Source: Metabacillus arenae (GTDB taxonomy: Bacteria > Bacillota > Bacilli > Bacillales > Bacillaceae). Taken from it: 64,000 nucleotides of DNA. The notes under the pieces were generated by a model. The model saw only the letters and a list, made by a program, of their open reading frames with translations. It was not told the DNA's origin and did no database searches. Where the stretch lies: assembly GCF_014773385.1 (NCBI RefSeq), contig NZ_JACXAI010000011.1, positions 104,540 to 168,539 of the forward strand. The letters are read 5' to 3'. The position numbers were made by a program, and so were the translations under genes. Positions 27,894 through 36,197 of this stretch are shown here, in pieces; within the stretch, counting starts at the first letter, position 1; every line of letters starts with the position of its first letter.

Positions 27894-27907
27894 TTTAAGC
27901 GCTTTCA
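27894..27907 (-). promoter_or_regulatory. cre-like site upstream of melR
   Basis: TTTTAAGCGCTTTCA resembles the CcpA catabolite response element TGAAAGCGCTTTCA with one or two mismatches, about 90 bp before melR. The rest of the 325-bp gap 27806-28130 is very AT-rich. It contains TTTAGTGAATTTTTACTAAA (27981-28000), a possible repressor site, but no gene. Confidence 0.5.
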
Positions 27908-28091
27908 ATTGTTTTTTAAAATTCAAATAATTTATCTACCTCTATTACATTGTTTATTATTAAAAAGCATTGTTGATTACTTTAGTGAATTTTTACTAAA
28001 TACCACACAATATATTTCAAGTAAATTTATGATTTATCAAATAATTTACTAAAATATTAAGTCCATATCAAACTTAGAATTCTAACCCAAA

Positions 28092-28122
28092 AACAAAAAC
28101 AGCCCTCCGGCTGTTTTTGTTG
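28092..28122 (-). terminator. Terminator of the second sugar importer operon
   Basis: AACAAAAACAGCC-CTCC-GGCTGTTTTTGTT hairpin, 9 bp after the permease stop codon on the minus strand. Confidence 0.88.
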
Positions 28123-28130
28123 TTATATCC

Positions 28131-28958
28131 TTATTCTTTTACTGATCCTGAAGTAAGTCCTGATACAATTCTTCGCTGGAATAGTAGAACCATTATGACT
28201 AAAGGGATCGTTACAATGACTGTTGCGGCTGAAATCTCTCCCCATGGAATCGTATACTGTCCCCTGAACATCGCAATGCCGACTGGAACCGTTTTGTATG
28301 CTTCTGCTGTATTGATTGTAAGTGCAAACAGAAATTCATTCCATGCTGCTATAAAGACTAAGATGGCGGTTGTGAATATTCCTGGAATAGCAAGCGGTAA
28401 AATCACTTTAAAATACGTTTGCATAATGGATGCCCCATCAATCTTGGCTGCCTCTTCAAGATCAAATGGTATTTTTCTAAAGAATGTCACTAACAACCAG
28501 ATCGATAAAGGCAAGGCAAATGTCGTATAGGGAATAATTAATCCTAAGTAGCTGTTCGTCAAGCCGACATTTTTCAAGAAAATATAAATTGGTGATATGG
28601 TTGCGATCTGCGGAAACATGGATACAGACAGAACAAGTCCTAGAATCCATGCCTTCCCTCTAAACTGCATCCGGGCAATTGCATACGCTGCAAAGGCTGC
28701 TATAAAAACGGTATAAACTGTCGTTATCGTCGCTACTACAGTCGAATTCCATAAATATCTCAGAAATGGATAATCAGTAAAGACAGAAACATAATAAGAA
28801 AAAGTTGGATTACTTGTAAACCAAGTGAAAGCCTTTTCTCCAAACAGTTCAGACAGCGGCTTTACAGAAGCCAGTAATATCCACAAAAATGGGAACATGA
28901 CGAAAAACACAAACACGATTAGAAATACATAAAAGAATGGGCCTGCTTTTTTATTCAA
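28131..28958 (-). CDS. CUT1 sugar ABC permease (MalG-like)
   Basis: A 275-residue permease with six membrane segments and the EAA loop DLEEAAKIDGASIMQTYFKV (about 165-184). It is the last gene of a lacI-binding protein-permease-permease unit, 14 bp after the larger permease. No sugar-splitting enzyme is linked, so the substrate cannot be named; the binding protein hints at a disaccharide such as trehalose or maltose. Confidence 0.88.
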   Translation of the reverse strand: MNKKAGPFFYVFLIVFVFFVMFPFLWILLASVKPLSELFGEKAFTWFTSNPTFSYYVSVFTDYPFLRYLWNSTVVATITTVYTVFIAAFAAYAIARMQFRGKAWILGLVLSVSMFPQIATISPIYIFLKNVGLTNSYLGLIIPYTTFALPLSIWLLVTFFRKIPFDLEEAAKIDGASIMQTYFKVILPLAIPGIFTTAILVFIAAWNEFLFALTINTAEAYKTVPVGIAMFRGQYTIPWGEISAATVIVTIPLVIMVLLFQRRIVSGLTSGSVKE

Positions 28959-28972
28959 TGCCTTCTCCTCCC

Positions 28973-30289
28973 CTATCTCTTCGCATCATCTGAAATTAAA
29001 TCTGCGCCTAATAGTTTGATAAAAATGCCAGAGATAATAGCAACGCACACAAAGACGATAACAGCAAGTGCTGAACCCTCTCCAAAATTTGTTTGCGAGA
29101 ACATGACTTTATATGCGAGAATCGATATCGTTTCTGTAGAATTTGCCGGTCCGCCGCCTGTCAAGACGTAGATCAGGTCAAATACACGGAATGCATCCAA
29201 AGTTCTAAACAGTAGGGCTACAAGAATACTAGATTTGAGCAATGGCAGAGTGATAGACACAAATTGCTTCCATTTTCCTGCTCCGTCAATCGATGCAGCT
29301 TCATAAAGACTGCTTGGGATCGTTTGCAAACCTGCTAATAATAGAAGCGCCATGTACGGAGTCGTTTTCCAAATGTCTGAAAAAATGACCGAGAACATTG
29401 CCCCTGCACCCGTTGTTAATAAATCACCCATTTGTGAGACTAACCCAAGGTCTTCAAAATATTTTGCTACAATACCATTTTGCCCATCATATAAAAATTT
29501 CCACATAAGTGCGGATACAGCTGTAGGAATCGCCCACGGAACTAAAATAGAGGCTCTTACTAATCCTCTTCCAAAAAATGCTTTATTTATTAATATCGCG
29601 ATAGCTAAACCTAGGACAAGCTCTACAGCAACTGAAATAAAGGTAAACACCGATGTATTAAAAAGGGCTGTCCACATCCGTGAGCTCGTTAAATTTTTTG
29701 CGTAATGATCAAATCCAATAAAATTGGGTGTAACGACAGATTCACTAAGATTATCAGTTAAACCATTGATTTTTTTCTCCTGATTTAATTCAGCCGATTC
29801 CGAAAGAACTTTGACTTCCTTAGCGACATCGTTCAAAGTATGATCAAGCTCATCTGCTGTTTCACCATTCAGATTCACCATTTTCAAGTCATCACTTGGT
29901 TTCTCAAAGTTAAACAGCATTTCATCAATCTTCTCATAACGCTCTCCGTAATTTTCTCGAATCTCACCATCTACCTTTTTTAAGCTGGAAATGATTTCAT
30001 CAATGGAAGCATCACCTTCCGAGTCTAGTCCTTCCTTTTCATTTTCCAGAGCTGATACTAGGAAAGGATAGCTGTTTAAATAGCGACCTAAATCCAGGCT
30101 ATGGTCCATATGAATAGAGGATTTTCTTGGATCATTTAACTGATAATCGAATAAGCTAAAATAAAACGACTGTATAACCGGCCAGATTGCAATGGCTAAA
30201 ATAAGAACAAGTGAAGGTGCAATCAGAAAATATGCGAGACGCCGTTCTTTTAATTTGCTGCGATTAACCGGCTTTTTTTTCATAGACAC
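28973..30289 (-). CDS. CUT1 sugar ABC permease with large extracytoplasmic insert
   Basis: The ORF is open from 30310, but the best ribosome site (GGGAGGGAAC) sits before the GTG at 30289, giving 438 residues, versus about 300 for usual CUT1 permeases. After the first membrane segment (about 20-42) comes a hydrophilic, mostly helical and acidic region of roughly 140 residues before the next membrane segment, expected to face outside. The C-terminal part is standard, with the EAA loop YEAASIDGAGKWKQF. The layout recalls MalF, whose periplasmic loop contacts the binding protein; the same role is inferred here. Confidence 0.85.
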   Translation of the reverse strand: MSMKKKPVNRSKLKERRLAYFLIAPSLVLILAIAIWPVIQSFYFSLFDYQLNDPRKSSIHMDHSLDLGRYLNSYPFLVSALENEKEGLDSEGDASIDEIISSLKKVDGEIRENYGERYEKIDEMLFNFEKPSDDLKMVNLNGETADELDHTLNDVAKEVKVLSESAELNQEKKINGLTDNLSESVVTPNFIGFDHYAKNLTSSRMWTALFNTSVFTFISVAVELVLGLAIAILINKAFFGRGLVRASILVPWAIPTAVSALMWKFLYDGQNGIVAKYFEDLGLVSQMGDLLTTGAGAMFSVIFSDIWKTTPYMALLLLAGLQTIPSSLYEAASIDGAGKWKQFVSITLPLLKSSILVALLFRTLDAFRVFDLIYVLTGGGPANSTETISILAYKVMFSQTNFGEGSALAVIVFVCVAIISGIFIKLLGADLISDDAKR

Positions 30290-30340
30290 GTCTGTTCCCT
30301 CCCAATACATTTAATCAGAGTGGAGACCTATTTAAAAGGA

Positions 30341-30377
30341 AAGCCTTCGGGGCTAGTTAAACTAGTTGAAGGCTTCA
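30341..30377 (-). other. Intercistronic stem-loop
   Basis: AAGCCTTC (30341-30348) pairs with GAAGGCTT (30368-30375), and inside it CTAGTT pairs with AACTAG. It lies between the binding-protein gene and the permease genes. Such hairpins often protect the upstream message, so that more binding protein than permease is made. Confidence 0.65.
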
Positions 30378-30396
30378 CTTTCTTCCTTTGTAAAAA

Positions 30397-31710
30397 TTAG
30401 TTGCTCATGACAGCTTTCATTTCTTCTTCCATGGCCTTTGCTGCTTCCTCTGGGGTAATTTCACCAGCAATAGCTTTAGAAACATTAATTTGTAAAATTT
30501 CAGTTACTTCAGGATAGTTAGGAGCTACAGGACGTGATACAGCTCCCTCTAATGCTTTTTGGAAACCTTCTTCAGCAAAGAATGGGTTTGCCTCAAGAAC
30601 CTCTTTATCTTCAAATAGCTCTGGTAAAGTTGGGGCTGAACCACCATAAATGGCTGCAATTTTTTGACCTTCAGGACCTGTTAAGAATTTTAAAAACTCC
30701 CATGCTTCCTTTGGATGTTCAGAATATTTATTAATCCCTGACATCCATCCGCCAAGAGCGGCTGCAGAACCTGCATCACCGGCTGGAAGCGGTGCTACAC
30801 CTACTTTGTCAACAATTTTCGATTGTTCTGGATCGTTTGCAAGATTCCATTGGTATGGCCAGTTTCGGATAAATGCAGATTGTCCTTCAATAAAGGATGT
30901 ATGTGATTCAGTTTCAGTAAATGTCGTGATGTTACCAGGTACAACGTCAGAGGTGGCAATCTCCACAAGCTTGCTTAAACCTTTTACTGTCTCAGGACTG
31001 TTTACAGCGACTTCCCCATTTTCATCAAGGATTTTTCCACCGTAAGAAGCAATGAATTCAACAGCGTTTGTTACAAGTCCTTCATACTGCTTAGCTTGCA
31101 TTAAATAACCGAACTGAGTGCTTTCTTTCCCTTTGTTTTCCTTAGCAGCCTTTAATAAATCATCCCATGTCTTAGGTACTTGATCTTCAGAAATGATGTC
31201 ACTGCGGTAGAAAAGCATACCTGCATCAATAAATCTCGGAATAGCCCACTGTTTTCCGTTAAAGCTCGCCGCAGATAGAGCACCTTGGTTATAAGAATTT
31301 AAATCAATACCATCTCTTTCGATAAAGCGATCTAACTCTAATAGATAGCCAGCTTGTGCAAATTCAGCCGGCCAAATAACATCTAACTCAAAAATATCGA
31401 TTTCAGATGACTCCGCATTCAACATTGTGACATATGCATCGTGCTGTGCACCTGTATCAGAAGGCATTTCACGACCTTCAACTTGGATATTCGGATTTTT
31501 TTTGTTAAATGCCTCAATTAATTTAGCAGTAGCTTGGGTTGAGTCTTTTCCGTATGCATATACTAATTTTACTGGCTCATTAGATTTTTCTTCTTTTGCT
31601 TCGCCTTCGTTTCCTTCGCTTGAGGTTTGAGAGCTCCCCCCGCCAGAACAACCTGCCAGGACTAGAATAACCGCAAAAATAACAGTCAAAAATTTACCCA
31701 TTTTTTTCAT
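30397..31710 (-). CDS. Sugar-binding lipoprotein (family 1), trehalose/maltose type
   Basis: A 437-residue lipoprotein with lipobox LAGC (Cys21) and a long Ser/Glu-rich linker. Segments such as DIFELDVIWPAEFAQAGYLLEL (split around residue 110) and PRFIDAGMLFYRSD are characteristic of trehalose/maltose-type binding proteins. The gene follows the lacI gene by 30 bp and precedes two permeases; a hairpin after it may raise its relative expression. Substrate assignment is by resemblance only. Confidence 0.86.
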   Translation of the reverse strand: MKKMGKFLTVIFAVILVLAGCSGGGSSQTSSEGNEGEAKEEKSNEPVKLVYAYGKDSTQATAKLIEAFNKKNPNIQVEGREMPSDTGAQHDAYVTMLNAESSEIDIFELDVIWPAEFAQAGYLLELDRFIERDGIDLNSYNQGALSAASFNGKQWAIPRFIDAGMLFYRSDIISEDQVPKTWDDLLKAAKENKGKESTQFGYLMQAKQYEGLVTNAVEFIASYGGKILDENGEVAVNSPETVKGLSKLVEIATSDVVPGNITTFTETESHTSFIEGQSAFIRNWPYQWNLANDPEQSKIVDKVGVAPLPAGDAGSAAALGGWMSGINKYSEHPKEAWEFLKFLTGPEGQKIAAIYGGSAPTLPELFEDKEVLEANPFFAEEGFQKALEGAVSRPVAPNYPEVTEILQINVSKAIAGEITPEEAAKAMEEEMKAVMSN

Positions 31711-31740
31711 CTGTTTTCCCCCCGTTACTAAAATAATAAA

Positions 31741-32778
31741 TTATGAAATCGATTTCGGAATGCTCGAACATTTTTCAAGGTTATTTGAAACTGTTGACCC
31801 ACGAACAATCAATTTTAATGGAAATTGATAGATTTCTTTCGTTTTATAGTCTTTACTGTTAATTTTCTCGTACATGACTTCCATTGCTTTTTCTGCCATC
31901 TCTGTTACAGGCTGATGAACCGTTGTAATATTGGGTTCGACTATCTCTGTGATCGCTTGATTGTCAAATCCTATGACAGCCAGGTCAACAGGAATATTCC
32001 ATCGATATTTCTTTGCCTCGGAAATAATGCCTGCCGCTACTTCATCTGAACCTGTAAATATAGCAGTTGGACGCTCATTCATGCCCTTAATCCAATGAAA
32101 TACTTGCCTGCCATGCTCAATGTTATAGACATTTCTAAATGCAAATTTCTCTTCAAAGCAAAGGCCTGCTTCTTTAAGCGCTTGCTTCACCCCTTTTTCA
32201 CGTGCTGTTCCCACACTGCTGTAATGACCGCCTGTGCAATAACCTATAAGGCTGTTCCCTTGTTCGATCAAATGCATTGTAGCTATGTACCCGCCGTACA
32301 CTTGATCTTGATAAATCATGGGTACATTTGCCTTATTATCAAACTCATTGCATAAAACGATCGGTCCATATTGAAGATACGGCTCAATTAATTCCCAATC
32401 ATTTTCATGAGAAGCTAAAATAACCCCGTCTACTTGCTTTGTTTTCAAAAGATTTAAGTAATTAAGTTCCTTTTTAGCTGAGTACTGTGTCTGACAAACA
32501 ATTAACTGATAATTACGTGCAGCTGCAGCCATCTCCAATGTTTCAATCAATTGACTGAAAAATGGATTCATCACGCGCGGAATAAACACCGCAACAGTTT
32601 CCGTTTTTTGAATCCGAAGGCTTCTAGCTGAGGAATTTGGAACATATCCCAGTTGTTCCATTGCTTCATGTACAAGTTTCTTCTTTGTTGCTGATACGTA
32701 TGGATGATTATTGATCACCCTCGAAACTGTAGTTCTAGATAAACCCGCAAGCTTAGCTACATCTTCAATTGTAGACAT
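31741..32778 (-). CDS. LacI-family transcriptional repressor
   Basis: The 345-residue regulator has the N-terminal HTH TIEDVAKLAGLSRTTVSRVIN (3-23), hinge around residues 45-60 and a C-terminal periplasmic-binding-like sensor. It is the first gene of the importer operon, with a good SigA promoter upstream that carries two related operator-like sequences, suggesting autoregulation. It resembles the B. subtilis MsmR/YvdE-like group. Confidence 0.87.
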   Translation of the reverse strand: MSTIEDVAKLAGLSRTTVSRVINNHPYVSATKKKLVHEAMEQLGYVPNSSARSLRIQKTETVAVFIPRVMNPFFSQLIETLEMAAAARNYQLIVCQTQYSAKKELNYLNLLKTKQVDGVILASHENDWELIEPYLQYGPIVLCNEFDNKANVPMIYQDQVYGGYIATMHLIEQGNSLIGYCTGGHYSSVGTAREKGVKQALKEAGLCFEEKFAFRNVYNIEHGRQVFHWIKGMNERPTAIFTGSDEVAAGIISEAKKYRWNIPVDLAVIGFDNQAITEIVEPNITTVHQPVTEMAEKAMEVMYEKINSKDYKTKEIYQFPLKLIVRGSTVSNNLEKCSSIPKSIS

Positions 32779-32827
32779 TAGAAATCCCCCCTTACTTTCA
32801 ACAAACTATCACACCTCCTAATTAAAG

Positions 32828-32842
32828 ATGAAATCGTTTTCA
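32828..32842 (-). promoter_or_regulatory. cre / repressor operator downstream of the lacI promoter
   Basis: ATGAAATCGTTTTCA fits the CcpA cre pattern WTGNAANCGNWNNCA fully. It lies just downstream of the -10 box, where binding would block transcription. Since LacI-family operators look alike, it may also (or instead) be bound by the adjacent repressor. Confidence 0.75.
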
Positions 32843-32847
32843 GTTAA

Positions 32848-32876
32848 ATTATAGTTAATAATGAAAGGGTTTTCAA
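32848..32876 (-). promoter_or_regulatory. SigA promoter of the lacI-importer operon
   Basis: Minus strand TTGAAA, 17-bp spacer, TATAAT. A second operator-like sequence, ATGAAAGGGTTTTCA (32861-32875), overlaps the -35 box, 33 bp from the first site. Confidence 0.82.
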
Positions 32877-32883
32877 TACTAAA

Positions 32884-33104
32884 TTCATAGTTTTTTAGAT
32901 ATTTCGTTTTCCGAAATAGAACTAAATGCTCAGAACGCCTTGAAACAAGGCTTTCCCCGATTTAATCAGTTAACACATAAAAATCAATTTGGAAACGAAA
33001 AAGAAGGTATAGTTGTTATCCGTCCAGATGGTTATATTAGTTTTAAATGTGAAGGGCTATTGGTTGAATTACTAAAAGATCACCTAAAGAATGTATATAT
33101 GTAA
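32884..33104 (+). pseudogene. C-terminal remnant of an FAD-dependent monooxygenase
   Basis: A frame without start codon runs from about 32884 to the stop at 33102-33104. Its end, GIVVIRPDGYISFKCEG, matches the usual C-terminus of flavin-dependent aromatic hydroxylases (IRPDGYVAW-type motif). About 70 residues remain of a family normally near 500. No ribosome site or promoter is present. It is best read as the leftover end of a deleted gene on the plus strand. Confidence 0.5.
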
Positions 33105-33141
33105 ATTATAAACGGAATTGACGAGGGACATTAAGCAGGAG

Positions 33142-33175
33142 AAAAAAGAGCACTTCCACCAAAGTGCTCTTTTCT
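33142..33175 (-). terminator. Bidirectional terminator
   Basis: AAAAGAGCACTT-TCCACC-AAAGTGCTCTTTTC hairpin with T runs in both directions; it ends the ABC-exporter transcript on the minus strand. Confidence 0.85.
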
Positions 33176-33179
33176 TCGT

Positions 33180-33434
33180 TTACTTCAATTTCAGCATCTT
33201 CTTGCCAAAGTCATTGTTCGCTTCTTCAAAATACTTACTCACTTCGCTTTCAGGAACCACATTTTATGCATCTGCAGATGATTCAAAGTTCACATTCAAA
33301 TCATTTTCAATTGATGTGAAGGTCAAGTTTTGGCCAGCAGCGGGATCAATCCGCAAGTTTAGAAGATTCAGTATAGATAACACACATGTGATTGATAGTC
33401 TTGTTAATTCATCTTTTATTCTTTTAAATCCCAT
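33180..33434 (-). pseudogene. Small gene with in-frame stop, downstream of ABC exporter
   Basis: From ATG 33434 the frame codes for 56 residues (MGFKRIKDELTRLS...FESSADA), meets TAA at 33264-33266, then continues in the same frame for 27 residues (NVVPESEVSKYFEEANNDFG...) to a stop at 33180, right at the terminator. The second part looks like the end of a real protein. It follows the ABC permease gene by 29 bp. A nonsense mutation in an accessory gene of the exporter is the simplest reading; the family is not recognised. Confidence 0.45.
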
Positions 33435-33462
33435 TTTATTATCTCTTTAGTAGCACCTTTAC

Positions 33463-34563
33463 TTATTCCCATTTAAAAGTATAACTGGCAACAATAAATG
33501 CACCTATGAGCCAACACCCTAGTATGAGTGCCTCTGTCCCTAAGCTCATAAACGAAGCTCCGACATTCATCACCTCTCGCAGGGCATGACTTAAATGGGC
33601 AATCGGTAAAACTTGAACAAACGGCTGAACAAATTCCGGCATATCTTTTATTGGGAAAAAGACTCCTCCTAAAAATAGCATCGGGAATGATAGAAAACCA
33701 GCAATCGGTGCAGCACTTTCTGGAGTTTTGGCTATTCCAGCAATAATAAAACCTATTGCCATAAATGCAAGTGTTCCTAATATGACAAAACTGATTAATG
33801 TGAACCAAGATCCACGAACTTCAATACCAAAAATCAGATCTGCAACACCCAGGATTATGAGTGCTTGCAAACCATTTAGGAAAAGTCGTGCGGTAATTTG
33901 AGCTGCGATAAACGTCGATGCTTTTAAAGTGGTCCCTTGCATTCTTCTTAATATTCCTCTTTCTCTCCATGCCGCAATTTGTCCTGCGACGCCATTCATG
34001 TTATTACTCATTATCATCATTGCAACAATACCAGGTACTAAGAAATCAATATACTTTAAGTTTAGCGCTTCTATTCCCTGCGTATCTGTCACAACAACCG
34101 GAACATACTCTACCATCTTCTTACTAATGGCATCTACCGTACCATTGACTAACTGAATCCCCACCTGAGAAACGGCAAAATTGGTTTCATTATAGTAAAC
34201 AGGTAGGGTGAATGGTTTCAAGTTTGTTGACGGGCTGCTAAAATGGGATTCATATCCTTTCGGAATAATAACAACTACATGTGAATCCCCTTTTTTCAAC
34301 AATTTTAAAGCCTCATCTTTATTTTCTTCTTTTTCCAACTGAATCGCTTTGTTTTCCATTAATATATCTATTAATTGCTTAGATTGGGTGGAATTGTCTT
34401 GATCGACCACACTAATCGATATAGACATTCCATTTCCACTCCCTAAAAATGATCCCAGCATGACCATGAGAAAGATCGGGAAGGCCAATGTCCAAAATAA
34501 GACTTGACGATTACGTATGAAAATACGTAATTGTGCTAATGTTAATTGCCAATATGCTTTCAT
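33463..34563 (-). CDS. ABC-2 type transporter permease
   Basis: A 366-residue permease: one membrane segment near 20-42, an extracytoplasmic region of about 130 residues (SISISVVDQDNSTQSKQL...), then five membrane segments (about 180-365). This is the YhgE/ABC2_membrane_3 layout of drug or antibiotic-type exporters such as LnrMN. Its start overlaps the end of the ATPase gene by 4 bp, so the two are coupled. The substrate cannot be inferred. Confidence 0.87.
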   Translation of the reverse strand: MKAYWQLTLAQLRIFIRNRQVLFWTLAFPIFLMVMLGSFLGSGNGMSISISVVDQDNSTQSKQLIDILMENKAIQLEKEENKDEALKLLKKGDSHVVVIIPKGYESHFSSPSTNLKPFTLPVYYNETNFAVSQVGIQLVNGTVDAISKKMVEYVPVVVTDTQGIEALNLKYIDFLVPGIVAMMIMSNNMNGVAGQIAAWRERGILRRMQGTTLKASTFIAAQITARLFLNGLQALIILGVADLIFGIEVRGSWFTLISFVILGTLAFMAIGFIIAGIAKTPESAAPIAGFLSFPMLFLGGVFFPIKDMPEFVQPFVQVLPIAHLSHALREVMNVGASFMSLGTEALILGCWLIGAFIVASYTFKWE

Positions 34564-35489
34564 CCTTCTCGTAAACTCCTTCCAGTCATATGTATAAACA
34601 CATCTTCTAGAGTAGCTGTTCGTGTTTGCAAATCGGATAATTTTAGTTGTTTTTCCGAAGCAGTGTTAATTAAGCTCGTTAACGTCAATTGCAAATCATC
34701 TGTATACAAAATGTACATATCATTTTGATTTCCTACTTGTTTAACTCCATGAATAGCATGTAATTCTACTTCATGAGCATCACCCAGAAAACGAAATTCT
34801 ACCGCACTATCTGACTGAAGGTTTTTCACAAGAAAAGAGGGGGTATTTAATGCTATGAGCTTTCCTTGGTCCATAATGGCAATACGATCGCATAATACAT
34901 GCGCTTCATCCATATAATGAGTCGTTAAAACAATTGTTTTTCCCTTTTCCTTTAAACGAAGAATAATATCCCAAAGAGTTCTTCTAGCTTGAGGATCTAG
35001 ACCTGTCGTCGGCTCATCCAAGAAAATAATCCATGGATCATGAACAAGGGCTAATGCTATGGCTAACCGCTGCTTTTGGCCGCCTGATAAACTTTTGATT
35101 CGGTTTTTCGTTTTGTCGGTTAAAAGCATATCTTCTATTAATTCTGGAATAGACACATGTTGATGATAAAAACTGGCGTATAGGTGTAATATTTCTTCTA
35201 CAGTGAGCAACTCAAAAAGCGTCGTCGATTGAAGCTGTACACCTATTACTTCTTTTACCTTTTTCAAATCTTGTATTATATCAAATCCTCCCACAAACGC
35301 CGTTCCCTCATCTGGTTTTCGCAAGCCCACTAGCATTTCTAAAGTCGTGGTTTTCCCCGCTCCATTCGGACCAAGCAGACCAAAAACTTCTCCTCTTTGC
35401 ACTTCAAATTCTATCTCTTTTACCGCTGTAAAATCACCATATTTTTTCACTAAATTCTGTACTTTAATGATTTCTTCTGGAGAACTCAT
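34560..35489 (-). CDS. ABC-2 exporter ATP-binding protein
   Basis: The 309-residue ATPase has Walker A LLGPNGAGKTTT (about 38-49), signature SLSGGQKQRLAIALAL (about 137), Walker B IIFLDEPTTGLDPQ (about 158-171) and a C-terminal DUF4162-like tail (about 235-305) with TATLEDVFIHMTGR, typical of ATPases of the CcmA/NatA drug-export group. It precedes the permease and has its own GGAG ribosome site. Confidence 0.9.
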   Translation of the reverse strand: MSSPEEIIKVQNLVKKYGDFTAVKEIEFEVQRGEVFGLLGPNGAGKTTTLEMLVGLRKPDEGTAFVGGFDIIQDLKKVKEVIGVQLQSTTLFELLTVEEILHLYASFYHQHVSIPELIEDMLLTDKTKNRIKSLSGGQKQRLAIALALVHDPWIIFLDEPTTGLDPQARRTLWDIILRLKEKGKTIVLTTHYMDEAHVLCDRIAIMDQGKLIALNTPSFLVKNLQSDSAVEFRFLGDAHEVELHAIHGVKQVGNQNDMYILYTDDLQLTLTSLINTASEKQLKLSDLQTRTATLEDVFIHMTGRSLREG

Positions 35490-35909
35490 CGCTCACACTC
35501 CATACTTTTATCTTTACTTGTTTATTCAATTATAGAACATTCGTTTTAAAAATTGAAAGAAAAAGACTAAATTTATCCATTTTAAGCTATCTAAATAAAT
35601 TATTGCTAATCTCTTTGTCTATAGGACGTAGACTAATGATAGTTATCCAAAAGGAACAATAAATATGAACCAGTTTCAGCAGCTTAGATATCCACGAACG
35701 AGCACGATTGTGTTATAACACATAGATTTAAACGACTCGTTATATTTTTATGTGAAGTTCCTTCAAAAAATAAATAACTATATTTTATCCCCTTCCTAAA
35801 AATAGAAAGGGGGGCGTGTTAGAGTTTTCAAATTTAAATCACTTTATTTTCACTTCACATTTAAGCCCTTCCCTTTAAGGGAGTTCACCCTACAAAAAGG
35901 GAATTAGAC

Positions 35910-36012
35910 ATGAATGAACTTAATAAACAAAAATAACCTTGTATTTCAAGAGCCTGCTGAAAAAGAAAGAATCAAAGATTTTCATCAATATACAGATAAT
36001 AAAAGAAGCTAA
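35910..36012 (+). pseudogene. Small gene apparently broken by one-base deletion (34 aa if repaired)
   Basis: ATG 35910 with ribosome site AAGGGA opens a frame that stops after eight codons at an A-rich run. Inserting one A there gives a 34-residue frame, MNELNKQKNNLVFQEPAEKE and onward to DNKRS, which ends just before a strong terminator. The family is not recognised. The rest of the 35490-36197 gap has a GGGGGG-containing stretch at about 35809-35820 and a 17-codon ORF at 35673, neither convincing. Confidence 0.4.
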
Positions 36013-36046
36013 CAACCAATATGCAGTAGGTTGTTAGCTTCTTTTT
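36004..36046 (+). terminator. Strong plus-strand terminator
   Basis: AGAAGCTAACAACC pairs with GGTTGTTAGCTTCT, followed by TTTTCTCTTT. It is the only plus-strand signal in this stretch, so some plus-strand transcript must end here. Confidence 0.85.
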
Positions 36047-36197
36047 CTCTTTAAACGGACTTTTCAGTGCCCTCATATTTCAATAGCGATTTTGGATTTT
36101 TAAAACTACCAAAAATGATCGTTTAGGGAAAATTCTTATTTATCAATGGTTTTTCTTTTCGCCGGGAATATGATAAATGGTTGAAGCTGCCCCTTCT

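Noticed and set aside
33118..33450. 110-codon plus-strand ORF
   Set aside because: It is antisense to the broken minus-strand gene and crosses its terminator; no ribosome site and no protein-like composition.
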